Shown here: positions 25,910 through 35,091 of the stretch, piece by piece | Position numbering within the stretch: position 1 is the stretch's first letter | Layout: each line of letters begins with the position of its first letter | Origin: Cyclobacteriaceae bacterium | Lineage (GTDB): Bacteria; Bacteroidota; Bacteroidia; Cytophagales; Cyclobacteriaceae | Length of the DNA stretch: 48,834 bases | Assembly (NCBI GenBank): GCA_021604845.1 | Contig: BQJT01000007.1 | Location: 1 to 48,834, forward strand | Direction: 5' to 3' | The notes under the pieces: model-generated | The model's input: the letters and a program-made list of their open reading frames with translations, nothing else | What the model was told of the DNA's origin: nothing | Database searches by the model: none | Position numbers and translations under genes: made by a program

Positions 25910-27169
25910 AAATAAATCACGGTTCTCATTGAGGTATTTAAAAGCAAACTTGCGCTCCCGCATACGTTCCAGCAACGATTCGAAATTTTCCGGTTTTTGA
26001 ATTTCTATACCAACCAGGGCTGGCCCCTCTTCACGATTGGTTTTTTTAGAATACTCGAAATGAGTTATATCATCATGCGGACCTAAAACATGTTCCAGAA
26101 ATTCACGCAATGCTCCTGCCCGCTGGGGGAAACGAACGATGAAATAATGCTTTAAGCCTTCGAATAACATCGATCGTTCTTTTATTTCCTCTGTTCTGGT
26201 GATGTCATTGTTATTTCCGCTCACCACACAAACCACATGCTTCCCTTTTATCTGCTGCTGATAGTATCGCAATGCGGCGATGGAAAGTGCACCGGCTGGC
26301 TCTACTACAATTGCCTCTTCGTTATACAGTTTTAGTATTGTGGAGCAAACAGCTCCCTCGGGAACCAGAACCATATCATCCACAACTTCTTTGCAGATTT
26401 GAAAAGTCAAATCTCCCACTCTTTTTACTGCCGCTCCATCCACGAACTTGTCAATTTTTTCCAGTGTTACCAACTGCCCCTGGTCAAGTGATTCTTTCAT
26501 AGCAGGTGCTCCTAGCGGCTCTACCCCAATAATCTTGGTTTGAGGGCTCAGCTGCTTGAAAAGGCTGGCCACTCCGGATGCTAATCCACCGCCACCTATG
26601 GGAATAAACAGAAAGTCAATTGGAGTAACCGTGTCTTCCAGAATCTCCAGGCCCACGGTACCCTGCCCTTCAATCACCATTGGATCATCAAACGGATGAA
26701 TAAACGAAGCATTATGTTTGTCAGCAAAGGATAAGGCCTCGGCATATGAATCATCGAATGTGTCTCCGATAATCACCACCTCAACCTGCTCCTTTCCAAA
26801 CATTCTGACCTGGTTCACTTTTTGCTTGGAAGTTGGGTTCGGCATAAAGATAGTTCCTTTAACACCCAACTTTTGACACGAATATGCAACCCCCTGGGCG
26901 TGGTTTCCAGCACTGGCACAGACCACACCCCGGTCGAGATCCTGCAACTTCATGGTAGACATCTTGTTATAGGCCCCGCGAATTTTATAAGATCGTACTA
27001 CCTGCAGGTCTTCTCTTTTCAGAAAAATGTGTGCACCATAACGATTTGACAGATTTACGTCCTCCATAAGTGGAGTATGCGTAACCACACCCTTCAACCT
27101 CTCTCTGGCAGCCCGTATATTCTCTACTTTCGGTAGAAATTCCAGCACATGTTTCTTTTCCAACAGCAT
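25895..27169 (-). CDS. ilvA: Threonine dehydratase (biosynthetic, short form)
   Basis: 424 residues from ATG 27169; the frame stays open into ilvC, but only this start is free of ilvC overlap and gives a normal N-terminus. Fold-type II PLP enzyme: Lys62 in SYKIRGAYNK, the ASAGNHAQG loop, and GGGGLASG. The C-terminal ~85 residues (HYFIVRFPQRAGALREFLEHVLG) form a single ACT-like regulatory domain, consistent with the ~410-420 residue type rather than the 510-residue E. coli form. It deaminates threonine to 2-oxobutyrate, the isoleucine precursor. It is the last gene of the ilv operon, 23 bases after ilvC. Confidence 0.94.
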   Translation of the reverse strand: MLLEKKHVLEFLPKVENIRAARERLKGVVTHTPLMEDVNLSNRYGAHIFLKREDLQVVRSYKIRGAYNKMSTMKLQDLDRGVVCASAGNHAQGVAYSCQKLGVKGTIFMPNPTSKQKVNQVRMFGKEQVEVVIIGDTFDDSYAEALSFADKHNASFIHPFDDPMVIEGQGTVGLEILEDTVTPIDFLFIPIGGGGLASGVASLFKQLSPQTKIIGVEPLGAPAMKESLDQGQLVTLEKIDKFVDGAAVKRVGDLTFQICKEVVDDMVLVPEGAVCSTILKLYNEEAIVVEPAGALSIAALRYYQQQIKGKHVVCVVSGNNNDITRTEEIKERSMLFEGLKHYFIVRFPQRAGALREFLEHVLGPHDDITHFEYSKKTNREEGPALVGIEIQKPENFESLLERMRERKFAFKYLNENRDLFQYLI

Positions 27170-27192
27170 ATCGTTAAACCCTAAATCAGTGG

Positions 27193-28263
27193 TTAAGCCA
27201 TGGTTGGCTTGGCTTCTTCTTGATTCTGAGGGCGAAGCTTTCGTACCATTGCTCCTGCACGCCACATCTCAGATTCTCTTAGCTCGCGAAGTTCCTCAGC
27301 CAGCTTTTCCCGGTAGTCCGGTTGACTGTTGGTGTCAATAGAGCGTTTGGCTTCTGCTCCGCTGGCCACTTTAGCGTAAAGCTCTTCAAAAACCGGTTCT
27401 ACAGCAGCCCTGAATTTATGCCTCCAATCCAAAGCTCCGCGTTGCGCGGTAGTTGAGCAGTTGGCATACATCCAGTCCATACCGTTTTCTGCCACCAGCA
27501 AAATCAGGCTCTCGGTAAGTTCCTCAACAGTTTCATTAAATGCTTCACTGGGGGAGTGACCATTTTTTCGAAGTACTTTATACTGAGCTTCCAGAATTCC
27601 CGCTAATGCACCCATAAGCGTACCCCGTTCTCCAGTCAGATCACTATAAACCTCTTTTTTGAAATCTGTTTCGAACAAGTATCCCGAACCAATTCCAATT
27701 CCGAGAGCAGCTACTCGTTCTTTGGCCTTACCGGTATAATCCTGATGAATCGCAAAACTTGAATTCAGCCCTTTTCCCTGCAAGAACATTCTACGAAGGC
27801 TGGTTCCTGATCCCTTAGGTGCTACCAATACCACATCAATATCATCCGGAGGATTAATTCCTGTCTGATCGTTAAATGTTACTCCGAATCCATGGGAGAA
27901 GTACAATGTTTTACCGGTGGTTAGATGCTTTTTCACCGTTGGCCATAAAGCGATTTGCCCGGCATCGGAAAGCAGGAATTGCAAAACGGTTCCCCGGTCA
28001 CAAGCTTCCTCCAGTGAAAACAGGTTTTCACCTGGCACCCAGCCATCCGCCAGTGCTTTATCCCAGGATGGGGATGGGCTTCTTTGGCCAATGATGACGT
28101 TAAAGCCATTATCTTTCAAATTAAGTGCCTGGCCGGGTCCCTGTACCCCGTATCCAAGTATAGCGATGGTATCATCTTTTAGTATTTCACGTGCTTTTTC
28201 AAGGGGGAATTCTTCGCGGGTTAATACCTCTTCTTCAACTCCTCCGAAATTTAACTTTGCCAT
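27193..28263 (-). CDS. ilvC: Ketol-acid reductoisomerase
   Basis: 356 residues, class I. The NADPH-binding loop is GYGVQGPGQAL followed by GQRSPSPSW, where the arginine and serines bind the 2' phosphate, so NADPH is expected. SDLTGERGTLMGALAGI carries Mg-binding acidic residues and MYANCSTTAQRGALDW is conserved. It isomerises and reduces acetolactate or acetohydroxybutyrate. It lies 33 bases after ilvN. Confidence 0.96.
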   Translation of the reverse strand: MAKLNFGGVEEEVLTREEFPLEKAREILKDDTIAILGYGVQGPGQALNLKDNGFNVIIGQRSPSPSWDKALADGWVPGENLFSLEEACDRGTVLQFLLSDAGQIALWPTVKKHLTTGKTLYFSHGFGVTFNDQTGINPPDDIDVVLVAPKGSGTSLRRMFLQGKGLNSSFAIHQDYTGKAKERVAALGIGIGSGYLFETDFKKEVYSDLTGERGTLMGALAGILEAQYKVLRKNGHSPSEAFNETVEELTESLILLVAENGMDWMYANCSTTAQRGALDWRHKFRAAVEPVFEELYAKVASGAEAKRSIDTNSQPDYREKLAEELRELRESEMWRAGAMVRKLRPQNQEEAKPTMA

Positions 28264-28296
28264 TTTTTATTTATTTAGTGTTCGTTTTTATTTCAA

Positions 28297-28869
28297 TTAA
28301 TGATGATTGTGCAGTTCCCGTAAGAACAGATCGGTCCTCCGTGTCGATTTAGACATCGCCACTCTTCCAGACCTGACAAACTCCAGCACCCCAAAGGGTT
28401 TCAGTTTTTCCAACAGGTCCTTCGTCTCATGTTGATGACCGGTTTTCTCGATTATGATAAAGTCTTCTTCAATTACCAGAATTCGAGCGCCATTGTTCCG
28501 TACCAGATGTTCGGCGTTATCGCCGTCCAGAAACACTTTGGTAGGCACCTTATACAAGGCTATTTCCTGATAATATATTTCATCCTCTTCATATACAAAA
28601 GCCCAGAAAACATCTATCAATTTCCTAATTCTTTTAACTACTTTCTCAACTTTCTCCCGGGTAGATTCAATAACAATTGTGTAGCGGCTCACTCCTTCCA
28701 CCTCGGTTTCTGAAACATTGATACTTTCAATGTTTATCTTCCTGCGGGTGAAAATTATGGTGACTGCATTAAGTAAGCCGCTTTTATTTTCGGTGAGTAT
28801 GGATAAATTAAACGACCTGACCTCGTTTCTGGAGTCGACTATTTCCGTTACTGTTTTTGTCTTATTCAT
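28297..28869 (-). CDS. ilvN: Acetolactate synthase small (regulatory) subunit
   Basis: 190 residues. After a ~15-residue extension, FNLSILTENKSGLLNAVTIIFTRRKINIESINVS is the ACT domain that binds valine in this family, and the C-terminal part (GILV-like ARILVIEEDFIIIEKTGH) forms the second domain. It tunes the large subunit and confers feedback inhibition. The start is 1 base after the ilvB stop. Confidence 0.93.
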   Translation of the reverse strand: MNKTKTVTEIVDSRNEVRSFNLSILTENKSGLLNAVTIIFTRRKINIESINVSETEVEGVSRYTIVIESTREKVEKVVKRIRKLIDVFWAFVYEEDEIYYQEIALYKVPTKVFLDGDNAEHLVRNNGARILVIEEDFIIIEKTGHQHETKDLLEKLKPFGVLEFVRSGRVAMSKSTRRTDLFLRELHNHH

Positions 28870-28870
28870 T

Positions 28871-30598
28871 TTATTCCATTCTAATATCTGAAATCGCTGC
28901 TCCGGATGGCACCATAGGAAATACGTTTTCCTCCTTTTCGACGGTTACTTCCAACAAATATGCTCCCGGATGCAACATCATCTCCTTTACTCCCTGCTCC
29001 AGTTCCTCCCTTTTGGTTACTTTCTTACTCTCGATACTGAATCCCTTGGCAATCGCAGTAAAATCCGGGTTTTTCATTTCTGTAAATGAGTACCTGCGAT
29101 CAAAAAACAATTGCTGCCACTGCCTTACCATCCCCAGGAAGCTGTTGTTTAAGATTACAATCTTAACCGGTATATCATACTGGAAAATGGTGCCCAGCTC
29201 CTGTATGGTCATCTGGAAACCACCGTCGCCAATCACCGCAACAACCGGCCTGTCCGGCCGTCCGACCTTGGCTCCCATGGCTGCTGGTAATGCGAATCCC
29301 ATAGTGCCTAGCCCTCCGCTGGTAATGTTACTATGGGGCAATCTAAACTTATAGTACCGTGAGGTAACCATTTGATGCTGGCCAACGTCAGTAACTATGA
29401 TCGCTTCTCCTTTAGTGGCTTCAGATATATGCCTGACCACTTCACCCATACGAACCCCTTCGGTCTTCGGATATAAGTCATGAGTAATAATCTTGTCTAG
29501 TTCAATCTGGTGCAATTGCTTAAAACGTTCCAGCCAGGAACTATGGTCATTTTCATTAATTAGTGGCATCAGTGCTTCAAGAACCTGCCTGGCATCGCCA
29601 ATTACCGGCACATCAGCTTTAACATTCTTGTCTATCTCTGAAGGGTCAATCTCAATGTGAATAACTTTAGCCTGTCTAGCATACCTGGAAAGGTCGCCGG
29701 TAACCCGGTCATCGAATCTCATCCCCACCGCGATCAGCACATCACATTCGTTGGTCAGAACATTTGGTGCATAATTTCCATGCATACCCAGCATTCCAAC
29801 ATTTAAAGGGTGTTCATTATCCAGTGCAGATAATCCCAGGATAGTCCAGGCAGAAGGAATATGAGCTTTTTCAATGAACTTGCGCAAAACTTCCTGAGCC
29901 TGGGATATTAGAACCCCCTGGCCTATCAGCAAAAATGGCTGCTTTGCACCATTAATCAAGGCTGCCGCTTCCTTCAGTTTGTCCTTCTTTATTTTAGGTA
30001 CCGGATGATAAGTTCTGATTTCAGTGCACTTCTGGTACTTATACTCCAAACTGGCAAACTGTGCATCTTTGGTAATATCGATCACCACCGGCCCAGGGCG
30101 TCCTGACCGGGCGATGTAGAAGGCCTTTGCAATTATTTCGGGAATCTCACTAGCATCAGTGATCTGGTGGTTCCATTTGGTTACCGGCATGGATATGCCA
30201 ATAACATCCGTTTCCTGAAACGCATCTGTTCCCAGTAAATTTGAGGCCACCTGACCAGTAATACAAACCATAGGAGTGCTGTCTATCTGAGCATCGGCAA
30301 TACCGGTGATCAGGTTGGTAGCACCAGGTCCTGAGGTTGCAAACACCACACCTACTTCATTTCTTACCCTGGCAAATCCCTGGGCGGCATGCGTAGCACC
30401 TTGTTCATGCCGGACCAGTATGTGGTTAAGCTGGTCTTTGTAGTTATACAGAGCATCATAAATGGGCATTATAGCCCCTCCCGGATATCCAAAAATAGTT
30501 TCCACTCCTTCAGCCAGCAGCGAGCGTATTAACGCCTCTGCCCCGGTCATGGTTTCCGTTTTCGTTACAGTTTGCTTTCCATTCACTAGTGTTTCCAT
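28871..30598 (-). CDS. ilvB: Acetolactate synthase large (catalytic) subunit
   Basis: 575 residues, ThDP enzyme. GAEALIRSLLAEGVETIFGYPGG at the start with VRHEQGATHAAQGFAR carries the catalytic glutamate; the ThDP/Mg motif is GDGGFQMTIQELGTIFQYDIPVKIVILNNSFLGMVRQWQ. FAD-binding sequences lie between. It condenses pyruvate with pyruvate (valine, leucine) or 2-oxobutyrate (isoleucine). It starts 3 bases after ilvD. Confidence 0.96.
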   Translation of the reverse strand: METLVNGKQTVTKTETMTGAEALIRSLLAEGVETIFGYPGGAIMPIYDALYNYKDQLNHILVRHEQGATHAAQGFARVRNEVGVVFATSGPGATNLITGIADAQIDSTPMVCITGQVASNLLGTDAFQETDVIGISMPVTKWNHQITDASEIPEIIAKAFYIARSGRPGPVVIDITKDAQFASLEYKYQKCTEIRTYHPVPKIKKDKLKEAAALINGAKQPFLLIGQGVLISQAQEVLRKFIEKAHIPSAWTILGLSALDNEHPLNVGMLGMHGNYAPNVLTNECDVLIAVGMRFDDRVTGDLSRYARQAKVIHIEIDPSEIDKNVKADVPVIGDARQVLEALMPLINENDHSSWLERFKQLHQIELDKIITHDLYPKTEGVRMGEVVRHISEATKGEAIIVTDVGQHQMVTSRYYKFRLPHSNITSGGLGTMGFALPAAMGAKVGRPDRPVVAVIGDGGFQMTIQELGTIFQYDIPVKIVILNNSFLGMVRQWQQLFFDRRYSFTEMKNPDFTAIAKGFSIESKKVTKREELEQGVKEMMLHPGAYLLEVTVEKEENVFPMVPSGAAISDIRME

Positions 30599-30601
30599 GG
30601 T

Positions 30602-32281
30602 CTAATTATCAGTAATACAACCTTGCGATGCCGACGAGACCGCTTTTGCATATTTATATAGTATCCCCCGGTTTTCCTTTAAATCCGGGGCTTTCCATTC
30701 GCTTCTTCGCTGTTCAATTTCTTCAGGGGTTAGCATTACTTCCAGCTTGTTATTGATAGCGTCGATGGTAATTTCATCACCATCTTTCAATAATGCTATC
30801 AATCCACCCTCCTGTGCTTCCGGTGTAATGTGACCTACCACAAAACCGTGTGTACCCCCGCTAAATCGACCATCCGTGATCAATGCCACGGTGTTACCCA
30901 ATCCGGCTCCCATAATGGCAGCGGTTGGTTTTAACATTTCCGGCATACCAGGGCCCCCTTTAGGACCTTCGTATCGAATCACCACCACTTCTCCAGGTTT
31001 AACCAACCCGTCCTGGATACCCTGATTTGCGGCAAACTCTCCATTAAAAACTTTGGCCTTTCCCATAAACTGCTCACCCTCCTTACCAGTGATCTTAGCT
31101 ACTGCTCCTTCGGTTGCCAGATTTCCATAAAGAATTTGCAAATGCCCCGAAGATTTAATCGGCTTTGATAGAGGATAAATAATTTGCTGATCATCCCTTA
31201 ATCCAGGCAGATCTTCCAGATTTTCTGCCAGGGTTTTTCCTGTGACTGTGAGGCAGTCACCTTTCAGGTATCCTTCTGCCAACAACATTTTCATTACTGC
31301 AGGAGTACCACCTGCCTGATGCAAATCTTCCATCAGATACTTACCGCTGGGCTTGAGATCGGCTAAATAGGGGGTTCTGTCACTTACCCTCTGAAAATCT
31401 TCCAAAGAAAAATCAATTTCCAATGATCTGGCAACTGCTATCAGATGCAGCACAGAATTGGTAGACCCGCCCAGTGCCATGACCACCGTAATAGCATTTT
31501 CCAGCGCATCCCTGGTTACAATGTCTCTTGGCTTTATATCCTGTTCAAGCAAATGATAAATACTTCTCCCGGCCTGTTCGCACTCCGCTTGCTTTTCCTG
31601 ACTTAAAGCAGGATTTGAAGCGCCATATGGAAGACTCATGCCCATCGCTTCCAATGCAGAGGCCATGGTGTTAGCGGTATACATTCCACCACATGCACCA
31701 GCTCCAGGACATGCATTCTGAATAACACACTTAAACTCGTCTTCGGAAATTTTACCGGACCACTTTTCTCCCAGGGCCTCAAACGCGGAAACAATATCCA
31801 ATTTTCGACCCTGATATCTCCCGGAGGCAATGGTCCCCCCATAAACCAGTATTGCCGGACGGTTTAATCTGCCTATAGCCATCATCGCACCAGGCATGTT
31901 TTTATCGCAACCAACTACGGTAATCAGGCCATCATAACTTTGAGCATTTACTACTGTTTCTATTGAATCGGCGATAATATCTCTCGAAGGTAGTGAATAC
32001 CTCATTCCAGGAGTCCCCATGGACATTCCATCACTCACCCCAATGGTATTGAATACCAAACCAATCAAATCCTTTTCAGCTACTCCCTTCTTCACCTGCT
32101 GAGCTAATGCGTTAAGATGCATATTGCATGGATTACCTTCGTAACCAGTACTGGCAATGCCAACCTGGGCTTTATCCAGGTCATCAGGTTTAAGTCCGAT
32201 AGCGTGCAACATAGCTTGTGCAGCTGGTTGTGTGCTATCCTGGGTTAATCTTTTGCTGTATTTGTTTATCTCCTGCTCCAA
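30602..32281 (-). CDS. ilvD: Dihydroxy-acid dehydratase
   Basis: 559 residues. Iron-sulfur ligands are visible at [20 protein letters not shown] and [17 protein letters not shown], and the C-terminal [24 protein letters not shown] is the strongly conserved ILVD/EDD block. It dehydrates dihydroxyisovalerate and dihydroxymethylvalerate to the 2-oxo acids. It starts 11 bases after ilvE. Confidence 0.96.
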   Translation of the reverse strand: MEQEINKYSKRLTQDSTQPAAQAMLHAIGLKPDDLDKAQVGIASTGYEGNPCNMHLNALAQQVKKGVAEKDLIGLVFNTIGVSDGMSMGTPGMRYSLPSRDIIADSIETVVNAQSYDGLITVVGCDKNMPGAMMAIGRLNRPAILVYGGTIASGRYQGRKLDIVSAFEALGEKWSGKISEDEFKCVIQNACPGAGACGGMYTANTMASALEAMGMSLPYGASNPALSQEKQAECEQAGRSIYHLLEQDIKPRDIVTRDALENAITVVMALGGSTNSVLHLIAVARSLEIDFSLEDFQRVSDRTPYLADLKPSGKYLMEDLHQAGGTPAVMKMLLAEGYLKGDCLTVTGKTLAENLEDLPGLRDDQQIIYPLSKPIKSSGHLQILYGNLATEGAVAKITGKEGEQFMGKAKVFNGEFAANQGIQDGLVKPGEVVVIRYEGPKGGPGMPEMLKPTAAIMGAGLGNTVALITDGRFSGGTHGFVVGHITPEAQEGGLIALLKDGDEITIDAINNKLEVMLTPEEIEQRRSEWKAPDLKENRGILYKYAKAVSSASQGCITDN

Positions 32282-32292
32282 TGTTTGCTCTA

Positions 32293-33180
32293 TTAAACCA
32301 ATGTGAAATCTCTAAATTCATTATTGACCACTCTTTGCCGGTACATAAGGAACAGGCTATATCCTACGGTGTCTTCCCAATCCATCGGAAAGTCATGTCC
32401 ACCGATAGACCGTATGCCGGTAATTTCAGCGGTAGTACTGGTAAAAAAAGCCATATCTGCTTCTATTAATTCTTCTGCTTTGAACCTCTTCTCAACCAAT
32501 TTAAATCCCATCTCCCGGGCATAACCCATTACCGTTGCCCGGGTTATCCCTGGAAATACCATATCCGAAGGAGGAGTATATAATACCTCGTCCTTTTCGT
32601 AGAAAAAATTCGCACCGGGTCCTTCTGTTACATATCCCTCACTGTCGACCATCAGTGCTTCATCAAATCCCTTGGACTTTGCTTCCATGGTGGCGAAAAC
32701 TGAGCTGACATAATTTCCGCAGAGTTTGGTGTCAACCGGTGAGGGTCTACTTGCTCCCTGATTACCGGAAATCATCACCTTAAGCAGGTCACTTCCTGAA
32801 TGCCTTTCCCATTCCCAAGCAGTGATCAGCAGGTAGATGTCCTTTGATGTCCTGGTGGATTCATTGGAATTAAGGTATACCAAAGCCCTTATATAAGCGT
32901 CATGCAGGTTATTCTTTTCCAGCAATTGATAGGCTATTTCCGTTAGCTCGTCGCAGGTGTATTCAAGATCAATATGCATTTTTGAAGCAGCGCGTTGCAA
33001 TCGGGTAAAATGCTCAACGGTTTTGAATATCTGAGTTCCTGTTTCTGTTCCGTACGCCCGCAGGCCGTCGAACACCCCATTTGCCGATGGTAACGAATGC
33101 CCCAGCAGATTTCCTATGTTATCGCTGGCCTTAAGCCATTTGCCATTAAGGAAAATCGTGGTGTTCCTGTTAAAATTCAT
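32293..33180 (-). CDS. ilvE: Branched-chain amino acid aminotransferase
   Basis: 295 residues from ATG 33180 ([15 protein letters not shown]). The frame continues upstream to 33267, but that part runs through the attenuator terminator and is not credible protein. Lys152 in [13 protein letters not shown] is the PLP lysine in the BCAT context, and [18 protein letters not shown] and [10 protein letters not shown] are the C-terminal motifs. It transaminates branched-chain 2-oxo acids with glutamate. It is the first structural gene after the ilv leader; translation starts about 31 bases after the terminator T run begins. Confidence 0.95.
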   Translation of the reverse strand: MNFNRNTTIFLNGKWLKASDNIGNLLGHSLPSANGVFDGLRAYGTETGTQIFKTVEHFTRLQRAASKMHIDLEYTCDELTEIAYQLLEKNNLHDAYIRALVYLNSNESTRTSKDIYLLITAWEWERHSGSDLLKVMISGNQGASRPSPVDTKLCGNYVSSVFATMEAKSKGFDEALMVDSEGYVTEGPGANFFYEKDEVLYTPPSDMVFPGITRATVMGYAREMGFKLVEKRFKAEELIEADMAFFTSTTAEITGIRSIGGHDFPMDWEDTVGYSLFLMYRQRVVNNEFRDFTLV

Positions 33181-33210
33181 GTCTTGTTTTGTATTTAATT
33201 TTTTAGTACA

Positions 33211-33244
33211 AAAAAAAACGCCATCCCGGATTGGAATGGCGTTT
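33211..33244 (-). terminator. Attenuator terminator of the ilv operon
   Basis: Read on the minus strand: AAACGCCATTCC, 5-base loop, GGGATGGCGTTT with one mismatch (12-position stem), then eight T. It lies 19 nt after the leader stop codon and 30 nt before ilvE, i.e. between promoter and first gene rather than after an operon. The left arm (plus coordinates 33233-33240) can instead pair with bases in the last leader codons. Confidence 0.9.
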
Positions 33245-33279
33245 CTTTTAATATTCTTTCGGATCACTTATACCATTCC
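33233..33279 (-). promoter_or_regulatory. Antiterminator pairing of the ilv attenuator
   Basis: On the minus strand GGAATGG (plus coordinates 33273-33279, within leader codons 22-24) is complementary to CCATTCC (33233-33239), the 5' arm of the terminator; a G-U pair can extend it to 8 bp. A ribosome ending at the leader stop would cover GGAATGG and allow termination; one stalled at the Ile/Val/Leu codons would leave it free to disrupt the terminator. The pairing is read directly from sequence; the mechanism is inferred. Confidence 0.75.
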
Positions 33280-33344
33280 TGCTCCAGCGTCCTAATGAGT
33301 ACACTAGTTCTGACTACAGAAGTGATGATATAAGTACCTGTCAT
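33264..33344 (-). CDS. ilv leader peptide (26 codons, Ile/Val/Leu/Thr-rich)
   Basis: ATG at 33344, TGA ending at 33264. The middle reads YIITSVVRTSVLIRTL: three Ile, three Val, two Leu and five Thr among 26 residues overall. Those are the end products (Ile, Val, Leu) and the precursor (Thr) of the downstream enzymes. The ORF begins about 15 nt after the predicted transcription start and ends 19 nt before the terminator. This composition, size and position are those of a classical attenuator leader such as enterobacterial ivbL or ilvL, although the sequence is unrelated to them. Confidence 0.85.
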   Translation of the reverse strand: MTGTYIITSVVRTSVLIRTLEQEWYK

Positions 33345-33365
33345 GGTTCTTTCTTAGATTAAGTA

Positions 33366-33398
33366 CAAAAGTATCGAATTTTATTTTCATAATCCTAA
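33366..33398 (-). promoter_or_regulatory. Putative promoter of the ilv leader/operon
   Basis: On the minus strand the -7 element is TACTTTTG (plus 33366-33373), a perfect match to TAnnTTTG, preceded after 21 bases by TTAG (33395-33398), one mismatch from TTTG. The element begins 2 bases beyond the leuB stop, so ilv can be transcribed independently of leu. Predicted start ~33359. Confidence 0.65.
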
Positions 33399-33399
33399 T

Positions 33400-34494
33400 T
33401 CAGGATGGACTTTTTGAATTAACCGGTCTTGAGGCGCTGACAAATTCTGAAATTGCTTCACCTACTTCACTGGTTCCATACGCTTTTCCATCGGTAAGAT
33501 CTTCGGTAAGAATACCTTCAGAAATACAGCTTTCCACTGCATCTCTTATGCATTGTGCCTCTTCGTTTAAAGAAAGTGAGTATTCCAGCATCATTGCCAG
33601 AGACAATATGGCAGCCATGGGATTAGCCCGATTCATCCCGGCAACTTCAGGGTAGGAACCGTGTATCGGCTCAAATAGCGACAGATCCGTGCCAACAGAA
33701 GCTGAAGGAAGCATACCCAGGGACCCGGTAATTACCGAAGCCTCGTCAGTAATGATATCACCAAACATATTCTCGGTAAGGATCACATCGAATCGTCCCG
33801 GATTCTGAATTAACTGCATAGCAGCATTATCCACGAACATACAATCCAAAGTTATTTCCGGAAATTCCCTCGCATAGTCAGTAACCGTTTCTCTCCACAA
33901 TCTGCTGGTTGCCAGTACGTTGGCTTTGTCTACCAGGGTTACTTTCTTACGCCTCCCAGCTGCGGCCTGAAACGCAAGTTCAGTGACCCTGATTATTTCT
34001 TCTTTAGAGTAAACACAACTGTCAAATGCCTTGGAACCATCTTCGGACCTGCCTCTGGGTTCCCCAAAGTATATCCCTCCGGTTAATTCCCGGAATACCA
34101 CAAAGTCAACATTTTCCACGCGCTCAGATTTAAGCGGAGATATATGCAACAGTTGTTGATAGCTTTTTACTGGTCTGACGTTCGCAAAAAGGCCCAGTTG
34201 CTTTCTCATGGCCAATAGTCCCTGCTCTGGCCGTACTTTCGCCTTAGGATCGTTGTCGTATTTCGGGTGGCCAATAGCTCCAAACAAAATGGCATCAGCA
34301 TTTTGGCATAATTCCCGGCTTTCATCAGGAAACGGATTTCCGGTGGCATCAATTGCTGCCGCTCCCACTAATCCATGCTTCAGATGAAACTGGTGATGGA
34401 AACGCCGCTCAATCGACTTCAGCGATTTTATTGCTTGTTCAGTTACTTCCGGCCCGATACCGTCACCTGCTAATACTGCGATAGTTGCATTCAT
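33400..34494 (-). CDS. leuB: 3-isopropylmalate dehydrogenase
   Basis: 364 residues. The N-terminus IAVLAGDGIGPEV is the family start, and VFRELTGGIYFGEPRG, the substrate/metal segment VDNAAMQLIQNP, ENMFGDIITDEASVITGSLGMLPSAS and FEPIHGSYPEVAG follow in order. It oxidatively decarboxylates 3-isopropylmalate with NAD. It starts 2 bases after leuD and is the last leu gene; its stop abuts the ilv promoter. Confidence 0.96.
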   Translation of the reverse strand: MNATIAVLAGDGIGPEVTEQAIKSLKSIERRFHHQFHLKHGLVGAAAIDATGNPFPDESRELCQNADAILFGAIGHPKYDNDPKAKVRPEQGLLAMRKQLGLFANVRPVKSYQQLLHISPLKSERVENVDFVVFRELTGGIYFGEPRGRSEDGSKAFDSCVYSKEEIIRVTELAFQAAAGRRKKVTLVDKANVLATSRLWRETVTDYAREFPEITLDCMFVDNAAMQLIQNPGRFDVILTENMFGDIITDEASVITGSLGMLPSASVGTDLSLFEPIHGSYPEVAGMNRANPMAAILSLAMMLEYSLSLNEEAQCIRDAVESCISEGILTEDLTDGKAYGTSEVGEAISEFVSASRPVNSKSPS

Positions 34495-34496
34495 GA

Positions 34497-35090
34497 TTAA
34501 ACTGTAGTTCTGGTTGCCTCGTAAGATTTAATTTGTTCTTTATGACTCAGCAGATAATCGATATCGTCGAACCCCTGCAGTAAGCATGACTTCTTATGTT
34601 TGTTAATCTCGAACGATGCCGGTTCTTCAATTCCCTCCATGCTAAACTGCTGGGTCGGGAGATCAACCGTGGCCTCTAACGAAGGGTTCTGATCAAGCGC
34701 TATAAAAAGCCTTTGGATGTATTCCTCGGGCAACTGTACTGCCAGCAACCCATTGTTCAAGGCATTATTGCTAAATATATCGGCGAAGAAACTGGACACC
34801 ACTACTTTAAATCCATGATCGTATAAAGCCCAGGCTGCGTGCTCACGACTGGACCCGCAACCAAAATTCTTTCCGGCTATCAAAATACTTCCCTTAACAC
34901 CGGGTTGGTTTAACACGAAACCCGGTACGGGGTCACCGTTATTGGAATAGCGCCAATCCCTGAAAAGATTATCGCCAAACCCTTCACGGGTAGTTGCTTT
35001 CAGGAATCTGGCAGGAATAATCTGATCGGTGTCGACATTTTCAGCCGGCAGCGGGACACAGGTAGATTTTATTGTTTTAATGGGTTCCAT
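34497..35090 (-). CDS. leuD: 3-isopropylmalate dehydratase small subunit
   Basis: 197 residues, swivelling domain of the aconitase family. DTDQIIPARFLK near the N-terminus and AGKNFGCGSSREHAAWAL are the substrate-recognition motifs. With LeuC it isomerises 2- to 3-isopropylmalate. It starts 1 base after leuC. Confidence 0.96.
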   Translation of the reverse strand: MEPIKTIKSTCVPLPAENVDTDQIIPARFLKATTREGFGDNLFRDWRYSNNGDPVPGFVLNQPGVKGSILIAGKNFGCGSSREHAAWALYDHGFKVVVSSFFADIFSNNALNNGLLAVQLPEEYIQRLFIALDQNPSLEATVDLPTQQFSMEGIEEPASFEINKHKKSCLLQGFDDIDYLLSHKEQIKSYEATRTTV

Positions 35091-35091
35091 A

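Noticed and set aside
27170-27265. N-terminal extension of ilvA overlapping the ilvC 3' end
   Set aside because: The extra 32 residues are the ilvC coding strand read in another frame and do not resemble threonine dehydratases.
33181-33267. N-terminal extension of ilvE back to 33267
   Set aside because: It would translate the terminator hairpin and its T run; the family N-terminus starts at 33180.
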